This document shows positions 32,586 to 50,135 of a stretch of DNA of 64,000 nucleotides, piece by piece (position 1 is the stretch's first letter; the number at the start of each line of letters is the position of its first letter). The notes beneath the pieces were generated by a model, which did no database searches, was not told where the DNA came from, and worked only from the letters and a program-made list of their open reading frames with translations. Where the stretch lies: NCBI GenBank assembly GCA_943737045.1, contig CALSFV010000082.1:62001-126000 (forward strand). The letters are read 5' to 3'. The position numbers and the translations under genes are program-made. The stretch comes from Parapristionchus giblindavisi (lineage: Eukaryota > Nematoda > Chromadorea > Rhabditida > Diplogasteridae).

Positions 32586-33374
32586 CCAATCGATCCATGG
32601 CACTCTCAAGTCCATACGGATTCCCTTGATCTTCTCGACGTCTCCCTCATGGGCGATGGCGGATAGAACCTCGGAGATCCATGTAGTTCCTAGAAAAGAA
32701 TTAGTCTTATGTCTTAAAATGGATACTCTAAACCCTGTATCGTCTGAGAGAAGAAACTATATAATATGTTCGCTACGATAGAAACAAATGTAGAACCCAT
32801 TAATGACAGAATCCCGAGCTAATTTCACACTCCGCTCTGGCCTCATTCTCTCGCTTTCTTTGTTTATGCGAGTGTTGCCAGAGCGGATAGAATCAAATTA
32901 TCTCGGGGTGTGACTTTAGATCAAACGGAACCATGTAATCTCTGTCGTCACTGTTTCGTTGTACCATGCATGATCTACGTTTCTCATTGATGGGAATACT
33001 AACCTGACTTAGGGTAGGTCACAATGATGACGTCATCTTCTCCGAATTCTTCGTCCTTCAACGAATCGAACTTGGCAGCGGAAACGACTGATCCGGGCCA
33101 GATACCATTGGCATACTCGAATCCGTAAGGAATGCTCTGGAGATACCTTAAGAATGTAACTTGGAGACTATACGATTTAGTGTAAAAGGGTAAACGTAAA
33201 GGCACAACCCGTTATTCAAGGCACACTAAGTCCTGCGGGTAATCACTGCTAGCCCAGTGATCTTTCAAGGCCAATTTAGTATTAGTGTATTAGCATTAGT
33301 GTGATTTAGTGTAAGGTATGATAAATAGCTCACTTCTGCTTCTGCTCCTCGGTGACTTCAGTGAGCGGTGCCAT
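32586..33374 (-). pseudogene. SULT A exons 1-3 only (copy 2)
   Basis: Exact repeat of exons 1-3 of gene A, from start MAPLTEVTEEQ through the PAPS loop YPKSGTTW to RMDLRVPWIDW. Exons 4-9, with the catalytic histidine and 3'-phosphate loop, are absent: downstream in transcription direction come the truncated Penelope element and then the promoter of the next gene B. The donor of exon 3 is intact, so a transcript could in principle splice onto gene B exon 4, which follows in the same phase. Confidence 0.85.
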
Positions 33375-34414
33375 TTCGCACGAGATTCTGGTTGTTACTG
33401 AAAAGAGTGGAGCAGTTTTCAGCAATGCCCGAATCCTAATCATCCGCTCTGTATAGGTGTCCATGAACGGTATCAAATCGTTTTCCGACAAACGTGACGT
33501 CACAACAGTAGGTGGAGGCGTTTCCCAAAAATCATCTGCCTACGCTAGTGACGTCACGTTTACCGGCAATTTTGCCGCCGTTCATGGAAATAGCCGCAGG
33601 GCAGACTCTCATATATTTAAAAAATGAAATATCTCTACGGGAATGATTCACTAGCAACGTCTCTTTACGGAATTCTCCCTTATATATAACGATATTCGTT
33701 ACCTATAAAGGAACCTATGAAAGAAGAATTCCTCAAAGAGACGTTGCTGGGGAATTTTTTTCTCTGGCCAGAGCTGCGGGGTTCAAACAAGCGAGTCTAC
33801 TGAAAAACGTGGCAATGACGGTGATGCTTATCGTCTAAGCTCCCTTTTTATGGGCATCCTTATCAGTGATTATAGTGTCCGCCGATGCTCAGAGTACAGC
33901 ACAGAGACTGGCGCGTGGCCGGCCTTGAAGAATAGTCATTGATCGCATGAATTTCTAGTCTTGCTCATTTGTTTTCGAGAAACACACTCCACTCTGGTCA
34001 AACGCTAGTCTTGATTTTTCTTGTATCAAGCACTGTATTGATGATTAGTTATGGAAGATCTATCAGATCGGTCGTTATTTGCAAGGATTTTTTCTTGAAT
34101 GGAGATAAATTCACTCAGAAACCGAAGGATCTGTATATGATATCCTGACTGGATAAAGTATTGATGTCCGTATAAAATGTACTTGCATAAGAAAATGACA
34201 AGCTGTATGAAAATAACGAGACAACGGGCGCCTGCACTCTCTCGCCTAAAAACTCTCGATTACCTCTCCGCTACTCTCACACCTAACCCGTCTGACCATC
34301 GCCGCGCTGAAAAAGTTTCTGAACTATGCAAAACATAACATAGTCATTGAAGACGCTTTCGTACAAATAAAACAATGATTTTTAACGCGCAAGAGTATAT
34401 TTAACAAAACATAC

Positions 34415-35043
34415 CCAAACGATCCATGGTACGCTCAATTCCATTAGTACTCCTCTAATGTTCACAGCATCTCTTTCATGAGCATTCGATGACAAGACCG
34501 TGGAGTTCCAGGCCATTCCTGAATATGCTCATCAATAAAGTCAAAAGTGATCAATTATGCCGATAAAAAGGATTTTGATTGCGCCAAATAGAATAAAAGG
34601 AAAGATAAGAGACTAATTGTAAGTAAAAATCTGCGGAACGACTTTCGTCCATAAGTTTTAGACACCGGAACCACCCAATGTGGGTTGTGCCTCATCTGTA
34701 GACGAGCACACACAAGATATTTCAAAAAAAAGTATTGTTAAAAACGAGGAAATAATATTTCCTCAGTTTAAACAATACCTCTTTTAGTGAAATTTAAACC
34801 AGTTTTAGGAGAAGCGACAATGATGAAAGCGTACTCATCGAATCTTTCGTCTCTACAACCTTGATTTTTCGTTATAATTTTTTTTTTAAATTTCGTTATA
34901 ATTTTTTTTCTATAAATATCAAAAATATCGACTAACTTGAAAATCTCCATCCTTGGGTAGGAATGCTCTCGAGATGGTAAGATCGATATCTTTTAGACAA
35001 GAACTATAAGGTTAAGCTTACTTTTGCACTTGTTCCTAGGCAT
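34415..35043 (-). pseudogene. SULT relic (copy 2)
   Basis: Repeat of 20331-20959 within the second tandem unit. Confidence 0.75.
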
Positions 35044-36048
35044 TAGAGCTGAAAACTTTTTAAAAAAATTAATCGTTAAAGATGCAGCTTAGCGAATATT
35101 TTAGTGAACAAACTATGAAGACAGAAAGATAGCAATATATATTCTAAATATCTTACAATATTTATTTTATGATGATCGTGTTTGATAGGCAAATTCTCGC
35201 TTTTGAAAACTGGAAAGTTCACTCGCAAGGATCGTTGAGAAGTAGCGCTCACATTTCAGATAGTAATTGTTCCTTGATTTTTTGTGGGTCTCCTTTTTTA
35301 TGCGGTGTTACATTTTCAAAACGTGAGAACGCCGTAACCTCCGCCGTAACGAGGGATACGTTGCGAAGACGTTACGGCGGAGGTTTCGGCGTACGCACGT
35401 TTTGAAAATGTAGCACCACATACATAACAAGCAAAATAATAGCAAAAGAGTACACCATATGGTCATGCTTATCAGTTTCTGTTGCTTATATACTCCTATA
35501 CCGTATATCAGTTTATCAGAGTGTAACGAGGGTGTCGGATATTGTGCGAAAGTTGAGGCATAATAGGTGGTGAAAGAAACGACATCGATATCAATATGAC
35601 CACTATTGGCTCGAATTTCGGTTTTACATTGCATTTAGGCGTGCGTGTTTCGAAAAACGCTCTGCATGAAAAACACCCCGGGTTAATTTTAAACGCTTCG
35701 CACTTGTAACACTCTCACGCTGTCTTTGTCTACGAGAGAGGGATGTTTTTTCTTTTTTTTTCAGTTTGCGTGTTCATCTCCCCATCATACACTATGTATG
35801 TCAATATAATTGAAATGCCCTTTTCGAAGAATGTTAAAAATTTTAACAAAATAACAAGGAAAAAACGAAATGAGGAAAAATTTCGTGATATTTCTATTTC
35901 TATTTGATGACTTGATTTCTAGTACAGGTGGCTGTACCACACAACAGCGCATGTGTATGATGCAAAAGACATACAAAGTTTCCACGATTTTCACAGGAAA
36001 TATTTTTAGAATTATAAAATATAATATAGTTTTGTCGTGTACTTGAAT

Positions 36049-38532
36049 TACAGTCCCGCAAGGTCTCCTCTTGTGTAGGGGGGTGCGGCGAGCGCGGCGA
36101 CCCCCTTTGGTCGCCTGGATTTTCGCATTCATTTTTCGCGTGAAAATGTGAATTAATTTATTTTTTCTATTCATTATCGTGTTCTTGGGCAAGTATTGCT
36201 CGAGATACATGTAAAAAACTTTAAAATGCAAGGATTTTCATGATGCTCTTGGTCATTTTCATTGTTGGAAGAAATAAGTCAGTTCCGGTTCGTGGTGTGC
36301 CGAAATCCGTGAAAAAGAAAAACTCTGGCAATTTGCCAGCTCGATTTTCATGGCGATGAACATCGCTTTCTCATGTTATTTTTCAATTTGTTCATGTCAG
36401 TTGTGTTTGTTTCATGCTTTCTTATTTCAGGATACCCTATCCTCCACGTGATGAGCGGTGGCCGAGTTGGGAAAGGAACGAATCAGATAAGAATTTGACT
36501 GTCTTTCTTGTGTTTCTTTAGTTGAACGATTGCTTTGTGGTTAACTCGTTCAGGATTGGGGATCGTGTGAGCTGTCCTTCACGAGCAACTACAACACAAA
36601 CTGCAAACAGGTGAACATTAAACAATAATATAACTATTGAAAGTGGAAGACAGAGTCTTTGAACTATAAAGACGGAGAAAAACTTTGGAGAAGTATCTAT
36701 AATGAGAGATGTACCTTGTCCCGATGCTTAATAAATCTTGCTTACATAATCTACAATATGTTCTTTATAAATATTACACATTGCAGGTGTACCCTCGGTC
36801 TCTTCTGCTGTGTACGTTTCCCGTCTTCACACTCTTCTCTTCTATGGTTTCTACCACTTGTTCTACAAGCCTCTTCGACCGGCTTGATCAGATACGTCCA
36901 TTTCTTTGTTTTCTAAGGGATTATGACCTGATAATGAAGGGGTTCTATCGCATACCAAAATTAGGGAAATTAAAAGAATTTGAACAGCAAGTTGCTTGTG
37001 GATTACTTATTTTCAGCTTCTAACCGTGCCCTGTCCCATTCGTTCTCCGATATTAGCTGTTCTTCATCTTCTGACTGGTAAGTAGATAGTTTATTTAAAT
37101 TATATGACAGCAATCATAATTTCGATTTATTTTCCACAATACTTTGGCTGTGGGATACGACACAACAATCGTGTCTATCATTGATGAGTTACTGTATTCT
37201 GTTCAATCAGGGGCACTTGCTAAATAAAAAAAATAACGAATTGGTAATTCATCCAGGTGAGTGATCCAGGGAGCGAATCTCAATTGTTTCTCGAATGCCA
37301 TTGACTAATATTGATCGAAATCTTTTGAGGCGTGCATATTCACCACGAATGGTTCAAGTCCACGACTACTGAAGATTACTCATCATCAGTAACTCATCAA
37401 TGATAGACACGATTGTTGTGTCGTATCCCACAGCCAAAGTATTGTGGAAAATAAATCGAAATTATGATTGCTGTCATATAATTTAAATAAACTATCTACT
37501 TACCAGTCAGAAGATGAAGAACAGCTAATATCGGAGAACGAATGGGACAGGGCACGGTTAGAAGCTGAAAATAAGTAATCCACAAGCAACTTGCTGTTCA
37601 AATTCTTTTAATTTCCCTAATTTTGGTATGCGATAGAACCCCTTCATTATCAGGTCATAATCCCTTAGAAAACAAAGAAATGGACGTATCTGATCAAGCC
37701 GGTCGAAGAGGCTTGTAGAACAAGTGGTAGAAACCATAGAAGAGAAGAGTGTGAAGACGGGAAACGTACACAGCAGAAGAGACCGAGGGTACACCTGCAA
37801 TGTGTAATATTTATAAAGAACATATTGTAGATTATGTAAGCAAGATTTATTAAGCATCGGGACAAGGTACATCTCTCATTATAGATACTTCTCCAAAGTT
37901 TTTCTCCGTCTTTATAGTTCAAAGACTCTGTCTTCCACTTTCAATAGTTATATTATTGTTTAATGTTCACCTGTTTGCAGTTTGTGTTGTAGTTGCTCGT
38001 GAAGGACAGCTCACACGATCCCCAATCCTGAACGAGTTAACCACAAAGCAATCGTTCAACTAAAGAAACACAAGAAAGACAGTCAAATTCTTATCTGATT
38101 CGTTCCTTTCCCAACTCGGCCACCGCTCATCACGTGGAGGATAGGGTATCCTGAAATAAGAAAGCATGAAACAAACACAACTGACATGAACAAATTGAAA
38201 AATAACATGAGAAAGCGATGTTCATCGCCATGAAAATCGAGCTGGCAAATTGCCAGAGTTTTTCTTTTTCACGGATTTCGGCACACCACGAACCGGAACT
38301 GACTTATTTCTTCCAACAATGAAAATTACCAAGAGCATCATGAAAATCCTTGCATTTTAAAGTTTTTTACATGTATCTCGAGCAATACTTGCCCAAGAAC
38401 ACGATAATGAATAGAAAAAATAAATTAATTCACATTTTCACGCGAAAAATGAATGCGAAAATCCAGGCGACCAAAGGGGGTCGCCGCGCTCGCCGCACCC
38501 CCCTACACAAGAGGAGACCTTGCGGGACTGTA
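36049..38532. mobile_element. Palindromic element, copy 2
   Basis: Repeat of 21965-24448 at offset 14084, with the same arm and spacer lengths. Confidence 0.85.
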
Positions 38533-39198
38533 TGTATATGTCTCGTTTCCAGCTCACGCATGTTGATGAAATGTCTCATATAAAACAATGAGAAACCCCA
38601 TAACAATATCATACGTTAACCTAATACGATGTCGATTCCGAACTGAACAGTTTTCAATGATTCATTTCAACACCCATACAATTCAATTCTTTATCCTATC
38701 AGCACATTAAATGCAGAAGGGGCCATAACAGGGGGAATCTTCTTATCCACAAGTTTTATCCTTTCTAACTTCATAAGGTGAAAAGGCAAAGCTATACCGT
38801 TATTCAAGACACAAGTGCTGCAGGATATCACTACTAGGCCAGTCAGAACTCAAGACTAATTCATTCCGGAGAGCAAATCACTTCTGCGGACCCACTTTAG
38901 ATATAAATATTTGTATTTAGATATAATATCGATTGTTTTTCAGTAGAACCACACATCGAAAAAATGTTTTAAAAGTACACCCGAACTAATTTGAAACTCT
39001 CCGCTCTGACAATGCTTTCTCGCTTTCCTTGTCTACAAGACAGCGTTGCCAGAGCGGATGTCAAAATTAGCTCGGTGTATGGTTTTCTCTATGTGCGTTG
39101 TTTATAAAACTATTCTTTGAAACAAATCAACATTTTCCTGGTACACGCTTTGATCAATGAAAGAATATTTATCGTTAATATTTACAAAATACATCTAA

Positions 39199-42612
<3,414 letters not shown>

Positions 42613-44022
42613 TGTTGAGTTGTTTCTGAAACTTATTTTTTAAACATTTTTCATTCCATAAAATCTATTTTCATAAACATATTACTGGTAAAGGGAAAGA
42701 GGGGAGATGATTTTGGTCTCCCACTTTGGGGGGGATATGGTTATGGTAAGTAAATCAGTGAAAAGTATGCAAAAGCTGAAAACTGTGGCCGTATGCAAGA
42801 ACAACGGGAAAACCGTTTTCCGGGGGAAATGTGTCGTCATTAGCGTATGCGGAGGATTTTTGGAAAACGCCTCCGCCTACGGAAAACGGTACTTGCATAC
42901 GGCCACTGGAAAATTGTAAAACAAGAAAATGTGTGAGTGCCTGCTGATGGGTTTTCTTATCATATTCCTGCGCTTATATAGTCCGATGAATCGGTTTATC
43001 ACTGATATAGAAGGTGTTGCTTATTGTGCGGAGGAAAGATGAGAGGCGGAAGAGTAATCGACATCAATATCTCTAACATGCTTGTATTTGCTCTGCCTGC
43101 GGCCAAGCATCAAGATGCACATACACAGCCACGTGTTGGCATGATATTGAAGAGGACCACTACATTTATCTTATCAGCGCTACCAATTAGTACAGTGGAA
43201 ATTGCCAGCGATTTCTTATTCTTCTGTCTCTGAGATATTTTTGTCGATTCAAAAAACGCCCCAAATCGAAATAAAATCACACTAATGCTATGTTGGGATT
43301 GAGAAAGGATTCAGCAACGTTCGGTATATCTTTCACCTTCCAAGAAAACTGTGCAACTCAAAAGAAAATCACGCTAAAGCTATGTTGAGATTTTTTAAGA
43401 CTCAATTTTAGCGAGTTAGGACGGTTAACCCCAACACTATTCTGATTACTCTCACTACACATCATATAAGTGAACAATTATTATTTTTATCATTATTATA
43501 TGTTTCAGGATCCGCATTTAATATTTCACGATCTCTAGAGGATAATTTTATTGATGAAGTTATTCCAATGTCTTCATATACCTTTCTGGATTTTCAGTAC
43601 TACTTCTCATTCTACTATAGCAGTTTCATCATCTGATTCGTGTGATTAATCTTGTCCACTATTGTGCCCTGTTACAATTCATCAAGAAATTCTTTCGCCA
43701 ACGTAGGAGTTATTTTTTAAAGATAAAGTTATCAGTAAACGTCACAGCAACGAACATATTGTGCTTTATCGATAAGGGGCTTATCAGCACTCGGACACAC
43801 TATGATCGCGACCATTGAAATTTTTAGAGAGTAACGTGATTTTGTGCGTTACATTCCAACATGCCCAAGTCACAAAATTGTTTATATGTCTGATTCTTCA
43901 ACAAGGGTCTGTTCACCATGAAGCTTTATTAGCTAGCATTGCTCATTCAAAGTCCTAGCAATCAATACGCAGAATCACCACAAAAGAAGTGAGGTGCTGT
44001 AACCAGTATTACTTTTGCTTTA

Positions 44023-46125
44023 GAATTATTCATTTATGGTAGATCGCTATCTCATCATCAACTAAGACAACTAGAATTATTCACTACAGATCAACGATTT
44101 TCATTATTAACTCATTACAATAAATATAAAATTTATTCGGTCATCTGTCCCCATTATTGGAAAAATCATAAAGAACCTTCAATACACAGAAGACCGAATG
44201 AAGTTGCTCTTCGAATACCATTCATAGGAAAATTTATGGATAGAATAGCATTATCAAATATTTTAAACTCACAAAAAATAAAAGATATATGGAAGGGAAT
44301 TAAAATTGAGGATAATGACATACCGTACATTAGCACACGCTATACCCTTACAGAACCAACATCAAATATAATATGCAATTATGGAAAATTCTTACGAACA
44401 TTAACTGCAGACGAAAAATATAAAATACTTAATAGAAACTGTAATTGCAGTGAGTTCAAAGAATTCGTTGATAAAACATACGGCCATGTTTGTACAGGAA
44501 ATACTTCAATTATAAAGGAAGAATCACTACGAGAAATAATCAATAAAGGCACAAAATTTAGACTAGAAAATTATGTTAATAATAATGACATCATAAAAAT
44601 AGTCAATAACGCCATTGAAGAAGTCGTTCAAAGAATTTTAAGAAAAACAAAGAAAAGTGACAAGCTTGGACTAGTAATTCGACTACTTCAAGAATACGCC
44701 ATAAAGAAAATAATAAATAAAATAGAAAAATATAATAAACCGAAGTCAGAGCAATTTAATTTCAAAGGTTTGACAAGATTACAAAATAATTTTATAATAA
44801 CAGCAGTCGATAAAGCATCTGGAAACTATGCCTTTACTTGCAAAAAACTATACCTTCTTTTTATGGAAAAAGAGCTAAATAATAAGAATAATGGTGAAAA
44901 TACGTATGAACCAATTAATAGCTTTGATAAAGATGCAAAAATAAAAGAACATACACAATTTTTAAAGAACTTCAATCTACAACAAATCGAAAATGCTAGT
45001 TTACCACGTATTTACGGAATTCCAAAAATGCATAAGAATCCTATTAAGTTCAGGTTTATAACAGGAGCATATAACAGTAGCCTTAAACCAGTATCTATAC
45101 AACTACAAAAGATACTAAAATTTTTACAAAATCATTTCAGAAGATATTGTAAAACAATAACTGGACATAATAAAATCAATAATTATTTTACCATTCAGAA
45201 TTCGTTTAAAGTTATACATAATGTTCAATCAATCAATAACAAGAAAACTGAAATCTTTTGCGCCGATTTTGCATCCCTCTTTACGAATCTTCCTCATAAG
45301 ATAGTACGCCAGAACATATTCTTCCTTATTGATCTTTTATTTAAAAATTCTAATTCAGAATACATTGTAATTAAAGGAAATTATATCAGATACGACAAAA
45401 CAAATAGCTCCATATCTGGCAAATCCTACCATAAAAATGATATAAAACTTATTTTGGAGTATATATTAAATAATAGCTACGCATACTATGGAGGAGTATA
45501 TTATAAGCAAAATAAAGGCATTCCGCAGGGAAACAACGCTTCACCTCAGATAGCTGATCTTACGCTAGCATCGATGGAGTTCCAATATATACAGAAGAAA
45601 GTAAAAATGAATCATCCACTAGCGTACTCATTAAATAAGACATATAGATACATAGATGATCTTTTGCATATATCGGAGAATACCTCAAAGTTTATTGAAA
45701 TGACGAAAGAAATGTACCATCCGTCCTTAACTTTAGAACAAACAAATAGTGAAGCTAATAAATGTGCATTTTTGGATCTCAGCATAGAATTGTCCAATGG
45801 AAGAGCGACTACTAAACTCTACAACAAGACGGATGACTACAGTTTTGAAGTCATTAGATATCCGCACTATCACTCAAACATTCCAATGTATATTGGTTTG
45901 AACACATTATCGGGCGAAATACTTCGAGTTTATCGTAATTCATCTAATTTTGTCTGTTTTAAAGAAAGAGTTAAGTCATTATTTGAATATTTCTATAAAA
46001 GAGAATACCCATTCCACATTATTCGACCGCGAATCTACAAGGTTCTAAATAAAAACCCGGCAATTAGTTTAAAATATGGAAAAACAACAGCAGAACTATG
46101 TTTAAAAGTTTTAGATGAAGAGTAA
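44023..46125 (+). pseudogene. Penelope RT without endonuclease (copy 3)
   Basis: Same truncation and same 629-residue frame (ATG 44236) as copy 2. Confidence 0.85.
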
Positions 46126-46437
46126 AAACAAAGATCAAAGTTCATACATGCAAGCCAGGAACATAGGTAGAGAGGTAGATCACTAGTTATCCCACGCTCA
46201 ACCAATCAATCTCTAGTACTCTCTAGTGCTCTCTCACTTCTCCACACTCTCTCACACATACGACGCGCTCTCTCTCTACTTAGACATGGCAATCAAACGA
46301 TCATTCCCTCATTATGTATCTTTGCTTTTATGTAAACAATATTAGTATTAGATTAGCTAAATCTCAATCAATTTTTAATCGTTCACTCTTTAACCTTATT
46401 AAGTTCTTCTTCTTTCCTTTGAAAAATCGTATTATTG

Positions 46438-46526
46438 AAAACTGTCCTGTGTGGGTCATCCTACTGATGAGGCCCATCCCACATGGGTCGGTCCAGTGTC
46501 TAGGACCAGGGCCGAAACACTGGATC
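46438..46526 (+). ncRNA. Hammerhead-like block, copy 3
   Basis: Identical to 18268-18356, in the third 14-kb unit. Confidence 0.45.
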
Positions 46527-46671
46527 GTTTTTTATCTCTAGATAGTCAGTCTTTACATAGTTTCGTTTCTAACACAACCTACTTTAAAACCATTCTTTCA
46601 TTACTTTAACTCTAATCTCCGCTCTCACAATGCTCGTTATCCTTTTCTACGAGATGCAGGGGAGCACTTAC

Positions 46672-47460
46672 CCAATCGATCCATGGCACTCTCAAGTCCA
46701 TACGGATTCCCTTGATCTTCTCGACGTCTCCCTCATGGGCGATGGCGGATAGAACCTCGGAGATCCATGTAGTTCCTAGAAAAGAATTAGTCTTATGTCT
46801 TAAAATGGATACTCTAAACCCTGTATCGTCTGAGAGAAGAAACTATATAATATGTTCGCTACGATAGAAACAAATGTAGAACCCATTAATGACAGAATCC
46901 CGAGCTAATTTCACACTCCGCTCTGGCCTCATTCTCTCGCTTTCTTTGTTTATGCGAGTGTTGCCAGAGCGGATAGAATCAAATTATCTCGGGGTGTGAC
47001 TTTAGATCAAACGGAACCATGTAATCTCTGTCGTCACTGTTTCGTTGTACCATGCATGATCTACGTTTCTCATTGATGGGAATACTAACCTGACTTAGGG
47101 TAGGTCACAATGATGACGTCATCTTCTCCGAATTCTTCGTCCTTCAACGAATCGAACTTGGCAGCGGAAACGACTGATCCGGGCCAGATACCATTGGCAT
47201 ACTCGAATCCGTAAGGAATGCTCTGGAGATACCTTAAGAATGTAACTTGGAGACTATACGATTTAGTGTAAAAGGGTAAACGTAAAGGCACAACCCGTTA
47301 TTCAAGGCACACTAAGTCCTGCGGGTAATCACTGCTAGCCCAGTGATCTTTCAAGGCCAATTTAGTATTAGTGTATTAGCATTAGTGTGATTTAGTGTAA
47401 GGTATGATAAATAGCTCACTTCTGCTTCTGCTCCTCGGTGACTTCAGTGAGCGGTGCCAT
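46672..47460 (-). pseudogene. SULT A exons 1-3 only (copy 3)
   Basis: Same fragment as in copy 2, followed downstream by the copy-3 Penelope fragment and then gene B of copy 2. Confidence 0.85.
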
Positions 47461-48500
47461 TTCGCACGAGATTCTGGTTGTTACTGAAAAGAGTGGAGCA
47501 GTTTTCAGCAATGCCCGAATCCTAATCATCCGCTCTGTATAGGTGTCCATGAACGGTATCAAATCGTTTTCCGACAAACGTGACGTCACAACAGTAGGTG
47601 GAGGCGTTTCCCAAAAATCATCTGCCTACGCTAGTGACGTCACGTTTACCGGCAATTTTGCCGCCGTTCATGGAAATAGCCGCAGGGCAGACTCTCATAT
47701 ATTTAAAAAATGAAATATCTCTACGGGAATGATTCACTAGCAACGTCTCTTTACGGAATTCTCCCTTATATATAACGATATTCGTTACCTATAAAGGAAC
47801 CTATGAAAGAAGAATTCCTCAAAGAGACGTTGCTGGGGAATTTTTTTCTCTGGCCAGAGCTGCGGGGTTCAAACAAGCGAGTCTACTGAAAAACGTGGCA
47901 ATGACGGTGATGCTTATCGTCTAAGCTCCCTTTTTATGGGCATCCTTATCAGTGATTATAGTGTCCGCCGATGCTCAGAGTACAGCACAGAGACTGGCGC
48001 GTGGCCGGCCTTGAAGAATAGTCATTGATCGCATGAATTTCTAGTCTTGCTCATTTGTTTTCGAGAAACACACTCCACTCTGGTCAAACGCTAGTCTTGA
48101 TTTTTCTTGTATCAAGCACTGTATTGATGATTAGTTATGGAAGATCTATCAGATCGGTCGTTATTTGCAAGGATTTTTTCTTGAATGGAGATAAATTCAC
48201 TCAGAAACCGAAGGATCTGTATATGATATCCTGACTGGATAAAGTATTGATGTCCGTATAAAATGTACTTGCATAAGAAAATGACAAGCTGTATGAAAAT
48301 AACGAGACAACGGGCGCCTGCACTCTCTCGCCTAAAAACTCTCGATTACCTCTCCGCTACTCTCACACCTAACCCGTCTGACCATCGCCGCGCTGAAAAA
48401 GTTTCTGAACTATGCAAAACATAACATAGTCATTGAAGACGCTTTCGTACAAATAAAACAATGATTTTTAACGCGCAAGAGTATATTTAACAAAACATAC

Positions 48501-49130
48501 CCAAACGATCCATGGTACGCTCAATTCCATTAGTACTCCTCTAATGTTCACAGCATCTCTTTCATGAGCATTCGATGACAAGACCGTGGAGTTCCAGGCC
48601 ATTCCTGAATATGCTCATCAATAAAGTCAAAAGTGATCAATTATGCCGATAAAAAGGATTTTGATTGCGCCAAATAGAATAAAAGGAAAGATAAGAGACT
48701 AATTGTAAGTAAAAATCTGCGGAACGACTTTCGTCCATAAGTTTTAGACACCGGAACCACCCAATGTGGGTTGTGCCTCATCTGTAGACGAGCACACACA
48801 AGATATTTCAAAAAAAAGTATTGTTAAAAACGAGGAAATAATATTTCCTCAGTTTAAACAATACCTCTTTTAGTGAAATTTAAACCAGTTTTAGGAGAAG
48901 CGACAATGATGAAAGCGTACTCATCGAATCTTTCGTCTCTACAACCTTGATTTTTCGTTATAATTTTTTTTTTAAATTTCGTTATAATTTTTTTTTCTAT
49001 AAATATCAAAAATATCGACTAACTTGAAAATCTCCATCCTTGGGTAGGAATGCTCTCGAGATGGTAAGATCGATATCTTTTAGACAAGAACTATAAGGTT
49101 AAGCTTACTTTTGCACTTGTTCCTAGGCAT
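48501..49130 (-). pseudogene. SULT relic (copy 3)
   Basis: Repeat of 20331-20959. One extra T in the poly-T insertion near 48990 is the only difference seen. Confidence 0.75.
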
Positions 49131-50135
49131 TAGAGCTGAAAACTTTTTAAAAAAATTAATCGTTAAAGATGCAGCTTAGCGAATATTTTAGTGAACAAAC
49201 TATGAAGACAGAAAGATAGCAATATATATTCTAAATATCTTACAATATTTATTTTATGATGATCGTGTTTGATAGGCAAATTCTCGCTTTTGAAAACTGG
49301 AAAGTTCACTCGCAAGGATCGTTGAGAAGTAGCGCTCACATTTCAGATAGTAATTGTTCCTTGATTTTTTGTGGGTCTCCTTTTTTATGCGGTGTTACAT
49401 TTTCAAAACGTGAGAACGCCGTAACCTCCGCCGTAACGAGGGATACGTTGCGAAGACGTTACGGCGGAGGTTTCGGCGTACGCACGTTTTGAAAATGTAG
49501 CACCACATACATAACAAGCAAAATAATAGCAAAAGAGTACACCATATGGTCATGCTTATCAGTTTCTGTTGCTTATATACTCCTATACCGTATATCAGTT
49601 TATCAGAGTGTAACGAGGGTGTCGGATATTGTGCGAAAGTTGAGGCATAATAGGTGGTGAAAGAAACGACATCGATATCAATATGACCACTATTGGCTCG
49701 AATTTCGGTTTTACATTGCATTTAGGCGTGCGTGTTTCGAAAAACGCTCTGCATGAAAAACACCCCGGGTTAATTTTAAACGCTTCGCACTTGTAACACT
49801 CTCACGCTGTCTTTGTCTACGAGAGAGGGATGTTTTTTCTTTTTTTTTCAGTTTGCGTGTTCATCTCCCCATCATACACTATGTATGTCAATATAATTGA
49901 AATGCCCTTTTCGAAGAATGTTAAAAATTTTAACAAAATAACAAGGAAAAAACGAAATGAGGAAAAATTTCGTGATATTTCTATTTCTATTTGATGACTT
50001 GATTTCTAGTACAGGTGGCTGTACCACACAACAGCGCATGTGTATGATGCAAAAGACATACAAAGTTTCCACGATTTTCACAGGAAATATTTTTAGAATT
50101 ATAAAATATAATATAGTTTTGTCGTGTACTTGAAT